From: Saprospiraceae bacterium
GTDB taxonomy: Bacteria; Bacteroidota; Bacteroidia; Chitinophagales; Saprospiraceae
Assembly (NCBI GenBank): GCA_024103005.1
Contig: JAGFJA010000007.1
Coordinates: forward strand, 186,001-250,000
Reading direction: 5' to 3'
Length of the DNA stretch: 64,000 nucleotides
This document shows, one piece after another, positions 27,601 to 34,954 of this stretch. Every line of letters begins with the position of its first letter. Positions within the stretch are counted from its first letter, which is position 1. A program made the position numbers and the translations under genes. The notes below the pieces were generated by a model, which ran no database searches, had not been told where the DNA came from, and saw only the letters and a program-made list of their open reading frames with translations.

Positions 27601-30600
27601 TCTGGTATTGGTTTCTGATAACTGCTCAAGTAACGAAGGAATCATTATAACTTTTGTTAGTGATGAAATTGTGAATCAACTGTGTGCAAATAAATATACA
27701 ATTAACAGAACATATAAGGCAACGGATGAATGTGGTAATTTTGCAACAGGAACACAGATAATTACTGTAAATGATGTTGTGCCGCCACTAATCGTTTGTC
27801 CACCGGATATTTCAGGTCTGCAGTGTTCCAGCGATGTGCCTGCTCCTTATGCTAACCTAAGTCAGTTCATTGCAGCTGGTGGTCAGGCTTCTGATAATTG
27901 TGGCGGTGGCGCTGTGGTGATTACATTAATCAATGAAAGTATTGTTCCAGGTAACTGTGCAAATCAATATGTATTGACCAGAACATATCAGGCAATGGAT
28001 GTTTGTGGAAATACTTCTTCTGCTGTGCAGCAGATTACTGTATTTGATAATACTCCACCTCAGATCACTGTACCAGGTCCTTTGACAGTTAGTTGTGCAG
28101 AAGAAGTTCCGACTGCAGATATTAATCAGGTAATTACTTCTGATAATTGCTCCGGTAATGTCACTGTGACTGTCGCTCAGGATGTTATTTCAGATGTTGT
28201 TTGTGCAAACAAATACATAATCAACCGTACCTATACAGCGACAGATGAATGTGGTAATGCAGCAAGCGGAACACAGACTATTACAGTCAATGATGTGACT
28301 CCTCCGGTTATTGTTGTTCCTGCTGATTTGAATCTGGTGTGTGCAAGTGATGTACCTGCAGCTGATATTAACCTGGTAAGTGCTACTGACAATTGTATCG
28401 GCGACGTGACAATCACTTTCGTAGGCGATGAAATTGTAAATCAGCAATGTGCTAACCAATTTGTCATCCACAGGACGTATAAAGCTACGGACGTATGTGG
28501 TAACTTCAGCACCGGAGTTCAAGTTATTACAGTAAACGATAACGTTCCACCTGTAATTACTTGTCCTAATGATTTACTCTTCTCATGTGCGGCTGATGTA
28601 CCTGCTCCAAACACCTCTTTGGTTCAGGCTACAGACAACTGTGAGGGCGAGGTGACCATTACCTTTGTAAGTGATGAAATTGTAGAACAGACTTGTGCTA
28701 ATCAGTTTGAACTACACCGAACTTATATGGCTACCGACGTTTGTGGAAATTCATCTACTTGCACACAGATTATATCAGTAGCGGATTTGATTCCACCGAC
28801 TATCGAATGTCCTGCCCCTCTGAATCTGATTTGTGCTTCTGAAGTTCCGATTCCGGATGTTAATTCAGTGGTAGCATCAGATAACTGTGAAGGTGAGGTA
28901 ACTGTTGAATGGGTGAGCGATGTAATATCTGATCAGACATGTGAAAACAGATTCGTGTTGACCAGAACTTACAAGGCCACTGATGTGTGTGGAAACTCTT
29001 CCACATGTACACAGACGATCACTGTATTTGACGATGTGCCACCGGTAATTCATATCAATGATCCTGAGTTTGCAGACGTACCTAATGGTGGTACCATCAC
29101 TCTTCAGTGTTATGCTATGAACCCTGACTGGACACTGCCTACACTTACAAGTGATGAGATTTCTGTAACAGACAATTGTGGTGCTGCTATCATATCTATG
29201 AACCAGACAGTTTCTGAAGGTGACTGTATGAACAATGGTTACTTCAAGAAAATCCATGTCGAGATTACTGCTCAGGATGTATGTGAAAATGTATCCAATT
29301 TCACGTTTGACATCTTAATAGTGGACGAAATTCCACCTGTATTTACAGTAATTCCTCAAGATGCAACTGTTTCATGTGACAAAGCATCTACGGTTACTTA
29401 TGAAGTTAAGGCAGAAGATGAATGTGAATGTGCTAATATTTCCTTTGCAGATGTGATTGTACCCGGATCATGTGCCGGTTCATACACTATACTTAGAACA
29501 TATACGGCTAAGGACTGCTGCGGTAATGCATCTACTTATACTCAGAAAATTAATGTAGTAGATAATACAGCACCTGAAATAATTCCGCTTGATGGCAACC
29601 TGGCTGCATACTCTTTAGGTGATACCATTGTTACTTATTGTGGTGATAATGAATATCCTGAATGGTTGAATAAGCCTGTAAATGAGCTCATTAAAGGAGT
29701 TGATGCTTGTTCAGGTAATACTACAATTGACTTGCAGGTGAATGAAGAAAACCAGGATGCATGCTGGTTGTACGGATATTCTAAGCAATATAATGTAGTA
29801 TTCAGTGCAACTGATGACTGTGGAAACAGAAAAGAACTTCAACTTTATGTTCAGGTTCAGGATACCACAGCACCTCAGGTAATGTACATCGATGAATTTG
29901 TATGTGAGGATGATAATACATGGCCAGTAGCCTTTGATAATTGTTCTACATTGACTTACGATTCTAATGACACTCCTGTGACAGGTGAATGTAACGGTAG
30001 CCAAAATTATATCAGGACATGGACGATAAGGGATGCATGTAAGAACACTACTTATGCAACTCAATATGTTGTACATAATGATCACAAGGCTCCTATTATT
30101 CATATGATTAATCCTGATTACGCAGGACACCTGACCGGTGATATCATCACCCTGGAGTGTGCTGACTGGAAAAATATTTCCAAGGAAGAGGCTCTGACCT
30201 GGGTGGAAGCCGAAGATAAGTGTGATTATATTACACTTGACTTTAATAGTCGTGAGATTGATGGAAATTGTCTGACTGACGGATACAAAACAATGTATGA
30301 ATTTACATGGACTGCAGCTGATTACTGTGGAAACCAGTCAACTTACGTGCTGTTCTTCCAGTTGAGCGATAATACGCCACCTGTATTCAACACTACACAA
30401 AATATTGTAAATGTTGACTGTGAGAATTCTATTCCGCAAGTGAAGGCAACGGACAATTGCTCAAATGTAAAACTGACTGTTGAAAGAACTAAGTTTGAAT
30501 TGGGATGTCCTAATAACTTCTCTCTGGAAGAGAAATATACAGCTACTGACGCATGTGGAAATACTAGTACTTTCACTAGAACTGTAAATGTAGTTGATAC

Positions 30601-31957
30601 AACAGGACCAGTAATCTATGTTCCGGATGCTATCTGTGAAACCGATCTGGGTCAGTCTAATGCAATTGCAGTAGATTATTGTACCAACAAACCGGCTCAG
30701 GTAACTGCGACTGTTGACCATAATGTAGTCAATTGTAACGGATCCAGCTACTATACCATAACATATACAGCTGCTGATTACTGTGGAAATGTCACAACTA
30801 AAGTTCAGAAAGTGATTGTAGAAGATAATACTCCTCCTGTATTGTCCTTCTCCTATGACTTCCAATCTCAGTTTAACATCGTGGATAATACTATCTACAC
30901 CGGATGTGATAACTTTGATGACTTTGTTGACATGATTGATAATTCTGACGCAGTGGTTGCCTCTGATGAATGTGGTAACGTGATTACTCCTACATTTAGT
31001 GAACAAGATGGTGAGACTACCTGTCAGGGTGATTATGTAACCAAGGAACACTTCTTCAAATGGACTGCAACAGATCCATGCGGAAATACAAGTGAATTGA
31101 ATTTGAAAGTAGTCCTAGAAGCACTTGAACAATTTGATTTCAGTTTTATTGGCAACGATACTACTGTATATTGTAACCAGGTGGTTCCAATCCCGACTGT
31201 CCTTCCTGAATTGAATTGTACTCAGGTTGACCTGAGCTCAACTATCAACTATGGTCAGACAGCTCCTGACGGATCCTATACTGAAGAAAGAACCTACACC
31301 TACACCAACCTGTGTGGTGAAGAGGTAAACCATACTCAGATAATCAACCACTCATTCCAGACAAATATGAGCTGTAACATAGTAATACCTACCGAAGTAT
31401 TATGTAATTCGAGCAACAACTTGTTTACTGTGAATGTGACCGGCGGAACAGCACCATATACTTATTACTGGGAAATCCTGAATGGATGGTGTCATATCAT
31501 CGGTGGTCAGAATACGCCAACCGTACAGATATCTATCTCATTCAAGACACTACACCTGAAAGTTACAGTGACTGACGCTAATGGTTGTACTACAACTTGT
31601 TATGTGGATGTGGATTGTACGCTTGACAATCCGGGTATTAATGATGGTAACACGGAACCTGTTGACGTAGATATCCTTAAGCCTATCGGTCAGCTGAATA
31701 CAATTTCCGATATCAGCCTGAGACCTAACCCGACAAGTTCGCAAGTATATCTGGAATTTGAATCCGCACTGTCTGAAGGCGTTGTTGTAAATATTAGTGA
31801 TCAATTCGGTAAAGTAGTTCTCTCTAGAAAGTTGACTTCAACTAAAGGATTTAACTCTCAACTGTTTGAAACCAATACGCTTACAGCAGGTCTTTATCAG
31901 GTTAGTCTAATATCTTCTGACAAGATTAAGACATTACAATTAATTAAGGTCAAATAA
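21626..31957 (+). CDS. Giant secreted adhesin-like protein with 29 Ig-like repeats and a T9SS sorting domain
   Basis: 3443 residues. A signal peptide with a long basic start ends near residue 33 (MDA before QLVVP). Residues about 35-385 form a unique N-terminal domain; about 395-510 resemble DUF11-type repeats (CTPGQELTYCVNIKNVG); about 510-755 are a Cys-rich unique part. Residues 756-3244 hold 29 Ig-like/HYR-like repeats averaging 86 residues and carrying the motifs SDNC, TATDxCGN and a closing DxxPP. Residues about 3249-3335 resemble a SprB/PKD-type repeat (VNVTGGTAPYTYYWE). The last 80 residues are a type A T9SS sorting domain (LRPNPTSSQ; FETNTLTAGLYQVSL; final basic VK). The protein is expected to cross the outer membrane by T9SS and be attached to the cell surface, for adhesion, gliding or floc formation; the exact role is inferred. 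Regular cysteines suggest disulfides in each repeat. Confidence 0.93.
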   Translation: MKNYLDKLSYRFNLQRISILMFFVIGCLSYMDAQLVVPFAKTPDQIFSVKGDYTMFGNTNLIRMPYADVGQNGNSDMVYVDIDNDDDTWNSSSSDFNFAVEDGVNENCTQILYAALYWTGRANNGGTAGNTVDATRTFQGQTQNRTFTKNEIKLKYGTDSYQNITGSFIANPPTDYYQIYSCYADVTDYVKSKGSGTYTVADMALVQGNADGVGYFGCWAMVVVYQNSKMKTKNIAIFQGHAFNSTNNIVDIPIVGFQAVQSGDVNVKLGFLAGEGDRELTGDYAKIQELNTGNFKSLSHSSNSTNNFFNSSINTGGNNRNPTYLNNYGIDVAMFYLDNGNDNDPNTPAVNNVIGNGQTSTIIRVGTTSDIYTMSVLVFGVDAYQPETDEVIKLTAIDGAPPTVPYICTPGQELTYCVNIKNVGTEPLKNYKLSVPIPSNADFVPGSVSVTLDPLVGTTNAPEPVYNATTRSLEWDFGNLPLPADPATILATFCFKLKATTNCLLLNNSCGQDIPVTGYANGTGVVTNTNIVNQAFILGYIESGECSHEKINGILMTHIDGTDYSMANCDQNYQDGVLDMEIVQNPNGFPVANISPLFPPGTKFFNDDNGAPGTTEYNDSNPFPAVDGTVETYWAVPPGSNACPIKIVLTCVNNCSFSVVCGNQPSGNYNCNTPIPAASTTLAQFNSKFGASQGKNPCHPIKMKVIEDSDFDPCTSIQYDRTYRIYQDDNENGQYDNGEPKVDCIKSYIWLRDQTKPHYSCDPDVPVLVGCRTNGPTAQDAIDAADYSDNCTPKNQLTIVATPLDITSTTSCAKIQNWKVEATDACGNYASVIVQVKWSTDTEAPVFADGSTKTINLGCNPSAPTKSKAISDAGSASDNCGTPTMDATGGGVTGSCNKSQTWTVKAKDACGNIATRTIIYNWKSDTKKPTFSNCQSGQLIVIPGTNPPTAADAIAQVGTISDNCTAYENLIITASGGNIDSQGGGCNNSQSWTVTATDECGNKQTCVFILAWGSDPIPPTIGNCPSSKIDLGCNPTPPTTDDAIAAVGPINDNSGSVTVTATAGAITGDCTKNQEFVVTATDGCGNSTSCTVKYKWTSDTQGPVFADTTPPEGLELGCLGQGGASQPDAIEAAGEVTDNCTSGNNIIVTAVGGPITGECHKTQDWTVTAKDGCGNTTTKVVTLKWSFDDQNPVFENCPTEPIDLGCNPVNLPQPAWIQDLVNILPDNCGQVDKVITAGPITGTCNKQQIFTVTATDNCNNVATCSVTYTWKDDLVPPTFSSCPTVPIILAQGVEPNEEMAITAVGVISDNCTNNPTVTTTYEEQQGPCGTIKIYHVTATDECGNSNTCTVRYTNSGNSQPPVFENSIPFNDLGCNPANNELPTTDMAIQSAGTATDPDGYILSVTATAGQIMGTCIKSQVFTVQAIDDCGNVTTIYITYTWKDDTQNPVFVNCPTAPISVPDITQVTDQLALESAGTPTDNCGVKTITTSHTQIEGPCGPTVVYTVTATDTCGNSADCVVYFKTNDGSQPPVFENCPSEPFNLGCNPETMPTEGSVAEGAGNVSDDGEIVSVVVTAGEVTGDDCNKTQTYTVTATDDCGNQSNCFMTYIWSIDTIKPTFPDVPRTEVDLGCNPVSLPDNTLVLTSLGQVSDNCAIDTIIVTPDEVSGDDCAKSQKWYIKAIDNCGNEADTFITFIWRVDLVPPTITCPVYNGSTQCSDDAPPAYSTLGEFLEAGGTVSDNCTAGELLIFTKLSDQVSGDCGTGIHITRIYQVEDECGNKATCSQIINIVDNTPPVITAGPETPLNFTCASEVPEPNTEGIVATDNCSNVTVTYVGDVVSNQTCVNKFTITRTYRATDECGNYSDYIQIINVNDNVPPIIITPPPISGIQCGGEVPEPYATADDFIAAGGVLSDNCQGELDIISLTFVSETTAPGNCPNSFIVTRTYKATDACGNSATATQTIDVSDTTPPAITVPDPVLVSCASDVPAPDINLVLVSDNCSSNEGIIITFVSDEIVNQLCANKYTINRTYKATDECGNFATGTQIITVNDVVPPLIVCPPDISGLQCSSDVPAPYANLSQFIAAGGQASDNCGGGAVVITLINESIVPGNCANQYVLTRTYQAMDVCGNTSSAVQQITVFDNTPPQITVPGPLTVSCAEEVPTADINQVITSDNCSGNVTVTVAQDVISDVVCANKYIINRTYTATDECGNAASGTQTITVNDVTPPVIVVPADLNLVCASDVPAADINLVSATDNCIGDVTITFVGDEIVNQQCANQFVIHRTYKATDVCGNFSTGVQVITVNDNVPPVITCPNDLLFSCAADVPAPNTSLVQATDNCEGEVTITFVSDEIVEQTCANQFELHRTYMATDVCGNSSTCTQIISVADLIPPTIECPAPLNLICASEVPIPDVNSVVASDNCEGEVTVEWVSDVISDQTCENRFVLTRTYKATDVCGNSSTCTQTITVFDDVPPVIHINDPEFADVPNGGTITLQCYAMNPDWTLPTLTSDEISVTDNCGAAIISMNQTVSEGDCMNNGYFKKIHVEITAQDVCENVSNFTFDILIVDEIPPVFTVIPQDATVSCDKASTVTYEVKAEDECECANISFADVIVPGSCAGSYTILRTYTAKDCCGNASTYTQKINVVDNTAPEIIPLDGNLAAYSLGDTIVTYCGDNEYPEWLNKPVNELIKGVDACSGNTTIDLQVNEENQDACWLYGYSKQYNVVFSATDDCGNRKELQLYVQVQDTTAPQVMYIDEFVCEDDNTWPVAFDNCSTLTYDSNDTPVTGECNGSQNYIRTWTIRDACKNTTYATQYVVHNDHKAPIIHMINPDYAGHLTGDIITLECADWKNISKEEALTWVEAEDKCDYITLDFNSREIDGNCLTDGYKTMYEFTWTAADYCGNQSTYVLFFQLSDNTPPVFNTTQNIVNVDCENSIPQVKATDNCSNVKLTVERTKFELGCPNNFSLEEKYTATDACGNTSTFTRTVNVVDTTGPVIYVPDAICETDLGQSNAIAVDYCTNKPAQVTATVDHNVVNCNGSSYYTITYTAADYCGNVTTKVQKVIVEDNTPPVLSFSYDFQSQFNIVDNTIYTGCDNFDDFVDMIDNSDAVVASDECGNVITPTFSEQDGETTCQGDYVTKEHFFKWTATDPCGNTSELNLKVVLEALEQFDFSFIGNDTTVYCNQVVPIPTVLPELNCTQVDLSSTINYGQTAPDGSYTEERTYTYTNLCGEEVNHTQIINHSFQTNMSCNIVIPTEVLCNSSNNLFTVNVTGGTAPYTYYWEILNGWCHIIGGQNTPTVQISISFKTLHLKVTVTDANGCTTTCYVDVDCTLDNPGINDGNTEPVDVDILKPIGQLNTISDISLRPNPTSSQVYLEFESALSEGVVVNISDQFGKVVLSRKLTSTKGFNSQLFETNTLTAGLYQVSLISSDKIKTLQLIKVK
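23891..26731 (+). repeat. Adhesin repeat family A, 11 copies
   Basis: Residues 756-1702 divide into 11 units of about 84-90 residues. Typical features in order: P-V/T-F-x-N-C-P, then LGCNP, SDNC, TxGxCxKxQ, TVTATDxCGN, and a YxWKxD ending. Units 3, 7 and 9 lack LGCNP and have another sequence instead; units 4, 8 and 10 lack the Cys of SDNC. Copies are clearly diverged. Confidence 0.85.
26732..29041 (+). repeat. Adhesin repeat family B, 9 copies, first six in long/short pairs
   Basis: Residues 1703-2472 divide into nine units of 91, 83, 93, 84, 91, 82, 82, 82 and 82 residues. Common features are CASDVPxPD, SDNC, a strand such as TFVSDEI, CANxFxxxRTYxATDxCGN and TQxITVxDxxPP. The long units (1, 3, 5) share an extra F(I/L)xAGG segment before SDNC, so three long-short pairs are followed by three short units. 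Confidence 0.85.
29042..31357 (+). repeat. Adhesin repeat family C, 9 diverged copies alternating long and short
   Basis: Residues 2473-3244 divide into units of 98, 79, 100, 73, 96, 76, 76, 96 and 78 residues. The long units carry an insert after the first strand (pattern GDxIxLxC with Trp or Asp-rich residues) and a longer loop before the ATDxCGN strand. Similarity between copies is weaker than in families A and B, but the closing VxDxTxP and the CGN motif remain in most. Confidence 0.75.
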
Positions 31958-31981
31958 GGTTTGATCTTAGTTAAATATGGG

Positions 31982-32013
31982 GAAGAGGAATCCTTGCAAA
32001 AGGGTTTCTCTTC
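31982..32013 (+). terminator. First hairpin after the adhesin gene
   Basis: Arms 31982-31993 and 32002-32013 form twelve pairs with two G-U pairs around an eight-base loop. Only a short T-stretch follows, so alone it may be a weak terminator or an mRNA-stabilising hairpin. Confidence 0.5.
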
Positions 32014-32029
32014 ATTTTGAAAAATGAAT

Positions 32030-32064
32030 AGAAGTTGTCCGAAATGGGCAACTTCTTTTTTTTT
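32030..32064 (+). terminator. Strong intrinsic terminator after the adhesin gene
   Basis: Arms 32030-32040 and 32046-32056 form eleven pairs with one G-U, a five-base loop, and are followed by a run of eight T. This is the clearest intrinsic terminator of the window and ends the adhesin transcript. Confidence 0.85.
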
Positions 32065-32284
32065 GTTAACTGCCAAATATCATTATGGATTTGACTGAAT
32101 TCATTGTTGGCTTTTCCTATTGCTTTCACTTAAAGTGAATATTCCATGTGTCAGAAGTTCCGCCGATTCCAATCAATTGTTCTGATTTACCAATATGAAC
32201 TTTATAAGATTCGAAATAATTTAAGAAATTTGAAAAAGAAAAAGACCTTAAAATTTTAACTTACGATATTTAATACATTGTTCA

Positions 32285-34096
32285 TCAATCTTTTAAAAAC
32301 ACATATCCCGTCATCTGACCGATTTCAGGCTTTTGGTCTTTTAAAGATCCATCCATTTCTGTAACTATTATTTTATAGTTCCCGCCTTTTGTCTGCTTTT
32401 CAATAATTATTGGCTTTTCAATTGAATAATTTTCATTCCCATACCTGGTAATTGCCTGATTAACCAAGATGCTGATATCTACAGTATCTGCCAACTTTCC
32501 GTACAAAATATGTAGGGTCCCATCCTGAAGTGTGACGGGATTATTTCCGGTTTGTGAACTTAAGTTTTTAAAAGTTAACAATTGGGAATATCCTGAAACC
32601 TCCATAGGCTGTTTATCAGAATCGTATTTTAAGGTAAAATAATTCTGAAACACGCCTAGTTTAGGGTTCTTAATATGAAGTACATTAAGATAAGGATATG
32701 ATGAAATGTACCCGTATTTTTTTGTTTTATCATTCTTTAATGAATCAGCTATTTCGTCCCATTGCGGTATTCCCATATTTCGCAGTGCGTTGCTTCCGTG
32801 ATTTTCTAGTAAATATTCAGTAATATTTGAAATTTCTTTTTCGATGGAATCCTTTGTATTTTGACCCATAGGAGCTGATAATTTAACTGGTTTCTTTTCG
32901 TTAAATTGTCTTAAATATTCGCTGAGCCTTTGCCGCTGACTGTTCATGCTTACGGATTGATTACTCCAAGGGTCGATAATTGATAAAACGAACAAAATGA
33001 CGAGGGACAAAGGGATGAAAATAATATTGTCCCGTCGAGAAAGAATGAAGTAAACAGTTGCTATGGTAACCCAAATTGCCAAAAGCATTACACAATAGCG
33101 CTCAGTCGTAAATCCATATTGATTAATTCTGGTCCCGATACTCATTAATAAGAGAATGATTAATGGAACCATCAGATAAAATAATCCCTTTGAGAATTGT
33201 TTTACCCACTTATTATCTATACTATCCCGTATCGGATAAAGCAATAAATAGGCAAGAAAACCTGCAATAGAGAAAATTATCACCATGTAGGAAATGATTC
33301 CCTTTGGAAGCGACCAGATTATAAGAATTTTCACCATATATACATACATGATGAGCATATAGATACACATCAGTGGTATCAAGACATATACAGTAAATAT
33401 TTTTATTGGATAAGGATAGTCCCGGTTGTTTTGGTAAGTTTCAGAGGAAAGCTCGATCCCGCCAAGGACAAATATGGTCTGGTATATGTACATAAAGAAT
33501 ATGAATAATTCAGGATAAATGCTGTTACTGATTTCAAGATTAAACAAGGTCTCCACAGCATATATGGCAGCAATCAATCCCAGATAAAATGATAAGCTAT
33601 AAAAGGCACCCGTCAGGGTTCTAAGTAAAAGATGTTTGTTGAATTGCCAGAAACCATTGATGTTTTCATGCTTTTGAAACATGCCAATGGATATTAACCC
33701 ATGGAATGATAGAAAAAGCATTGCAGTCAGATATACATTATTGGCAGGGTAGAAAAAGTCAGCTGTTAATTCAAATTGTAAATTCCGGGAATACAAGATT
33801 AGAATACCTGCTAAGGCTGCAACACCTGTCATCAGGATAAATAGCTTACTTTTTTTATTTGCCGCATAGATGTGGAGGAATATCGATGCCGGGATAAACA
33901 AAGTCAGGCAGGCTATCCATGTTGCAATTTTGTAATATTCACCCTGACTGAGAATGTCTTCATTCTCAAAATAATATAACCATAACATGAATGCCCCCAA
34001 GGCAGCAGCTATAGACAGGTAGAATTCGGTTGTAACTTTATATATCAATGAAATTTGATTGCTTAATCCCGATTTGATGGAGGTTATGAGGGTCAT
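32285..34096 (-). CDS. DUF4153-family membrane protein
   Basis: A 603-residue polytopic membrane protein. About ten to eleven membrane helices occupy roughly residues 20-385, including the conserved-looking block GAFYSLSFYLGLIAAIYAVETLF. The last 215 residues are soluble, with a strand-rich end. This layout and length match Bacteroidota DUF4153 proteins, whose function is unknown. It is convergent with the adhesin gene and divergent from the LolA-like gene. The start at 34096 (ATG) gives a short basic-neutral N-terminus before the first helix. The family call is by pattern recognition only. Confidence 0.75.
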   Translation of the reverse strand: MTLITSIKSGLSNQISLIYKVTTEFYLSIAAALGAFMLWLYYFENEDILSQGEYYKIATWIACLTLFIPASIFLHIYAANKKSKLFILMTGVAALAGILILYSRNLQFELTADFFYPANNVYLTAMLFLSFHGLISIGMFQKHENINGFWQFNKHLLLRTLTGAFYSLSFYLGLIAAIYAVETLFNLEISNSIYPELFIFFMYIYQTIFVLGGIELSSETYQNNRDYPYPIKIFTVYVLIPLMCIYMLIMYVYMVKILIIWSLPKGIISYMVIIFSIAGFLAYLLLYPIRDSIDNKWVKQFSKGLFYLMVPLIILLLMSIGTRINQYGFTTERYCVMLLAIWVTIATVYFILSRRDNIIFIPLSLVILFVLSIIDPWSNQSVSMNSQRQRLSEYLRQFNEKKPVKLSAPMGQNTKDSIEKEISNITEYLLENHGSNALRNMGIPQWDEIADSLKNDKTKKYGYISSYPYLNVLHIKNPKLGVFQNYFTLKYDSDKQPMEVSGYSQLLTFKNLSSQTGNNPVTLQDGTLHILYGKLADTVDISILVNQAITRYGNENYSIEKPIIIEKQTKGGNYKIIVTEMDGSLKDQKPEIGQMTGYVFLKD

Positions 34097-34192
34097 TCTA
34101 TGCGCTTTTAATTATTTAACAAATATTTGTAATCAACCCTAAAATTTTTAAGAATCTTTGGATGTTATAAAAATGATAAAGGTCAAAATTGG

Positions 34193-34200
34193 TATCTTTG
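34193..34200 (+). promoter_or_regulatory. Promoter -7 element TATCTTTG for the LolA-like gene cluster
   Basis: An exact TATCTTTG lies 46 bases before the ATG of the LolA-like gene. A TTTG box at the ideal distance is missing, so it is a partial match to the Bacteroidota promoter. Confidence 0.6.
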
Positions 34201-34246
34201 CGACATTTTTACGAACTATAACGCAAAATAATTTAATTTTATATAT

Positions 34247-34930
34247 ATGTTTAAATATTATATAACTGTATTTTGTTGCCTTTTTATTCTGGAAGGTTCT
34301 ACTGCACAAAAGACGTATGTTTCTTCAAAGGATTCTGACGCCAAGGCTGTATCCATTCTCAATAAAATAAAAACAAAATATACAGCCCCCAATACACAGA
34401 TTACTTCTACTTTTTCCCTTAAAATGGAATTCCCGGGACAATCGACGCGACTTGAGAAAGGTACTCTGATACAGTCCGGTAATAAGTTTAACCTTGATCT
34501 CAAGGAAATGGGAATCATCAATGATGGTAAATCAGTATGGTTTATTAGCAAGAAACAAAAAGAAGTTCAGATCAATGACTATTCTAAAGATGCAGGCCAG
34601 AGTGTCATCAATCCGGTGAGCTTCCTGAATGACTATAATTCAAAGTCCTATATTTCAAGGCTTTTGATGGAAGGATTAAAGGACGGTAAACAAGTAGATA
34701 TTATTGAGATCAAACCGGTAAACAGAAAGACTGAATTTTCTAAGGCCAGAATTACCGTTACAAAAGGGACAAATCAGCTGGTAAAGATGGAATTGTTTAA
34801 TAAAGATGGGAGCCATCACACATTGAATGTTTCTAAAACTCAGTTTTCAAAACAAGTTTCTCCTGCCTCCTTTACCTTTAATAAAGCCAGGTATCCCGGC
34901 TACCATGTAGAAGACTTAAGGGTAAATTAA
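34247..34930 (+). CDS. LolA-like outer-membrane lipoprotein carrier protein
   Basis: A 227-residue protein with a signal peptide of about 20 residues (ending STAQ). The mature part follows the LolA pattern: an N-terminal helix (AVSILNKIKTKY), strands of an open beta-barrel, LEKGTLIQSGNKFNLDLKEM, then the DGKSVWFIS segment and a C-terminal strand set. LolA carries lipoproteins through the periplasm to the outer membrane. No LolB or LolCDE genes are near. It is 24 bases before the GH3-like gene and probably opens a five-gene transcript. The fold call is good; Bacteroidota have several LolA-like proteins, so the exact cargo is unsure. Confidence 0.85.
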   Translation: MFKYYITVFCCLFILEGSTAQKTYVSSKDSDAKAVSILNKIKTKYTAPNTQITSTFSLKMEFPGQSTRLEKGTLIQSGNKFNLDLKEMGIINDGKSVWFISKKQKEVQINDYSKDAGQSVINPVSFLNDYNSKSYISRLLMEGLKDGKQVDIIEIKPVNRKTEFSKARITVTKGTNQLVKMELFNKDGSHHTLNVSKTQFSKQVSPASFTFNKARYPGYHVEDLRVN

Positions 34931-34954
34931 CCTATAACCCACCGCTAGAGTAAA

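Larger units (their letters stand above)
31958..32284. other. Intergenic region after the adhesin, with two hairpins
   Basis: About 327 bases between the convergent adhesin and DUF4153 genes. The left part holds two hairpins (listed separately). From about 32070 to 32284 the sequence is AT-rich and no gene, repeat or promoter was recognised. Confidence 0.6.

Noticed and set aside
28190..31051. Long minus-strand frames inside the adhesin gene (110, 139 and 196 codons among others)
   Set aside because: They are antisense shadows of the repeat-rich adhesin coding sequence; composition is Ser/Cys/Ile/Thr-rich without domains, and the plus-strand frame is continuous and clearly coding.
23891..31357. 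Repeat structure that could be mistaken for a CRISPR array or tandem DNA repeat
   Set aside because: The repeat unit is about 258 bases, in frame, and conserved at the protein level only; there are no short identical repeats with unique spacers.
21115..31957. A toxin or contact-dependent inhibition system with immunity gene
   Set aside because: The small gene lies upstream, has a signal peptide, and the large protein ends in a T9SS sorting domain, not a toxin domain.
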